A stretch of DNA of 64,000 bases, from contig DASXGW010000014.1 of NCBI GenBank assembly GCA_036488875.1, positions 1 to 64,000 of the forward strand, read 5' to 3'. How positions within the stretch are numbered: the first letter of the stretch is position 1; each line of letters opens with the position of its first letter. Under the pieces are notes generated by a model. It saw nothing but the letters and a program-made list of their open reading frames with translations. It searched no databases and was not told the origin of the DNA. This stretch comes from Candidatus Baltobacteraceae bacterium (GTDB taxonomy: Bacteria; Vulcanimicrobiota; Vulcanimicrobiia; Vulcanimicrobiales; Vulcanimicrobiaceae). Positions 62,879 through 64,000 of this stretch are shown piece by piece. The translations under genes and the position numbers were made by a program.

Positions 62879-63796
62879 TTAGCCGTAACTGGGGAAGGCC
62901 ACTGCCTGAAGATCCCTTCGCATCTGCTCCATCAATTCGTCAACGCTGCCGAAGCGCGCTTGGTCGCGCACGAAACGCAGTTCCCGCAACGCGACCTCGC
63001 GCCCGTAGATGGTTCCGTGAAAATCGCGCAGCCACGCTTCGACCGTCCGCTGCTTTCCGTCGAACTGCGGGTTGGTTCCGATCGAGACGAGCGCCGCGTA
63101 ATCGCGTCCGTCGTAGCGCGCCACCGCCGAATACACGCCGTCCTTGGGCAACAACTTCGCCGGCGGACGAAGGTTTGCAGTAGGGAACCCCAGCGCGTGC
63201 CCGCGTCCCGCTCCGATTTCAACCGTACCTCGGATGCCGTACCCGGTGCCCTCCAGGAGGCGATCGGCGATGCCGAGTTCGCCCGCGGCGACGAGCCCGC
63301 GAATTCGCGTGCTCGAGATGCGCCCGTCGTCGTCGACTACGTTGGGCACCGAAACGAAGCCCACGTTGCGACGGCGAAAGTATTCTTCCATCAGGAGCGT
63401 GTCGCCGGCGCGCTTGTGACCGAAACGGAATGTCGAGCCCACCGCTACCGCGCGCGCGCCCAACTCGTCGACGAGCACGTCGAGAAAGGCCTGCGGCGAA
63501 AGGTGCGAGACGCGCTCGTCGAAGCGAATCCAAAAACATTCTTCAAAACCCGCCTCGCCGAACAACGCGATGCGTTCTTCGGGCGTGCATAAGAGCGGCG
63601 GCTCGTTTCCCGGACGCAACACCGACGACGGATGATTTGCAAACGTCAGGACGCCGCTGCGCCATCCCGGCTTGCGCGTGCGCAGCGTCTGTCGCGCGAT
63701 CTCGCGGTGTCCCCGATGAAACCCGTCGAAGAAACCGATTGCCAGCGCGAGCGGCCGCTCTCCGCTGCGCGAAAGCTGATGGAGCACTTCCATCAC
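62879..63796 (-). CDS. ribF: Bifunctional riboflavin kinase/FAD synthetase
   Basis: 305 residues: adenylyltransferase part (ALAIGFFDGFHRGHREIARQ, VLTFANHPSSVLRPG, AVAVGSTFRFGHKRAGDTLL, ISSTRIRGLVAAGELGIADR) and riboflavin kinase part (GRGHALGFPTANLRPPAKLL, GVYSAVARYDGRDYAALVSI). It makes FMN and FAD. It overlaps the truB stop by ATGA. Confidence 0.95.
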   Translation of the reverse strand: MMEVLHQLSRSGERPLALAIGFFDGFHRGHREIARQTLRTRKPGWRSGVLTFANHPSSVLRPGNEPPLLCTPEERIALFGEAGFEECFWIRFDERVSHLSPQAFLDVLVDELGARAVAVGSTFRFGHKRAGDTLLMEEYFRRRNVGFVSVPNVVDDDGRISSTRIRGLVAAGELGIADRLLEGTGYGIRGTVEIGAGRGHALGFPTANLRPPAKLLPKDGVYSAVARYDGRDYAALVSIGTNPQFDGKQRTVEAWLRDFHGTIYGREVALRELRFVRDQARFGSVDELMEQMRRDLQAVAFPSYG

Positions 63797-64000
63797 ACGA
63801 ATACCTTGCGCGGAGCCAGCAGCGCCCCGTGCGCTTCGCCCACGCCGACGAGCGTTCGCGACTCGTCGCGAACGAAGACGTGGCGAGCCGCCGCACCGTC
63901 CGGGAGCGGGACGACGCGTCCGGCGCGAAAATCGGCGGAGCCCCGCAGATCGAGAACGATCGTCGGAAACGGAATGATGTGTTCGGGCGCGATCAAGGCG
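63793..64000 (-). CDS. truB: tRNA pseudouridine synthase B, C-terminal part
   Basis: The frame is open to the window edge; the visible 68 residues (...ALIAPEHIIPFPTIVLDLRG... RTLVGVGEAHGALLAPRKVF) resemble the C-terminal PUA-like domain of TruB, which makes U55 pseudouridine in tRNA. The truB-ribF order is a common bacterial arrangement. The catalytic domain lies beyond the window, so the call rests on the tail and the context. Confidence 0.7.
   Translation of the reverse strand, partial: ALIAPEHIIPFPTIVLDLRGSADFRAGRVVPLPDGAAARHVFVRDESRTLVGVGEAHGALLAPRKVFV

Overview
The window reads as chromosomal DNA of a high-GC, diderm, free-living bacterium. It has outer-membrane barrels ending in Phe, several lipoproteins with a lipobox, a secreted S1/P1 nuclease and sedolisin-type (S53) proteases. 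The mix (HrcA/CIRCE, DnaJ, AccD/AccA, class I aldolase, DUF2630, duplicated barrels) fits an uncultured Terrabacteria-type lineage; Eremiobacterota/WPS-2 is my best guess, as an inference only.

Bases 1-9,380 are accessory DNA with visibly lower GC. A genomic island (about 1,021-9,376) sits against the 3' end of a tRNA-Leu(UAA) gene. A 36-base identical repeat (tRNA 3' end plus flank) bounds it, and a second, shorter repeat at 123-145 marks an older, smaller unit (123-1,056). The island carries two TIR-domain proteins, a serine recombinase, several unknown genes, an iteron-like repeat cluster and an integrase remnant beside the tRNA. The tRNA-Leu(UAA) is split after U34 by a 219-base group I intron, the position and class known from cyanobacteria and plastids. 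This is the most striking feature of the window.

Bases 9,726-19,428 form one long minus-strand gene train: hrcA, dnaJ, rsmE, a diguanylate cyclase, a polyprenol-phosphate mannosyltransferase-like GT2, accD, accA, an FtsB-like protein, a small unknown, a Ppx/GppA phosphatase and DUF2630. Many junctions are 4-base stop/start overlaps. A CIRCE operator lies in front of hrcA. A TlpA-like gene and acs diverge at 20 kb. From 21,959 to 27,993 a second minus-strand train encodes adenosine deaminase, a DtxR/MntR regulator, rhomboid, a DinG-like helicase, an S1/P1 nuclease and small membrane/secreted proteins. An initiator tRNA with a strong terminator lies at 28.1 kb.

Bases 28,355-35,647 are rich in exported enzymes: an alpha/beta hydrolase, a DmpA-type peptidase, a DUF1579-like protein, an S53 homologue with a degraded catalytic triad, and an intact S53 peptidase facing it. 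kbl and tdh (threonine to glycine) follow. From 47,115 down to 38,244 lies an apparent sulfur operon: outer-membrane barrel, sulfate-binding protein, CysT, CysW, CysA, cysteine dioxygenase, FAD oxidoreductase and two TauE/SafE exporters. A paralogous barrel gene lies just upstream behind a terminator.

Bases 48,979-64,000 hold a lipoprotein, pstB with a PhoR/PhoB-like pair, a beta-hydroxyacid dehydrogenase, class I aldolase, an Nfu-type Fe-S protein without an ordinary start codon, pcm, a 7Fe ferredoxin, GlsB, a SIMPL protein, a Clp-type AAA+ ATPase with a zinc ribbon and a membrane segment, a PLC-like phosphoesterase, an NHL-repeat lipoprotein, a thiol-disulfide oxidoreductase, ribF and the end of truB. 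No rRNA, CRISPR array or intact insertion sequence was seen.
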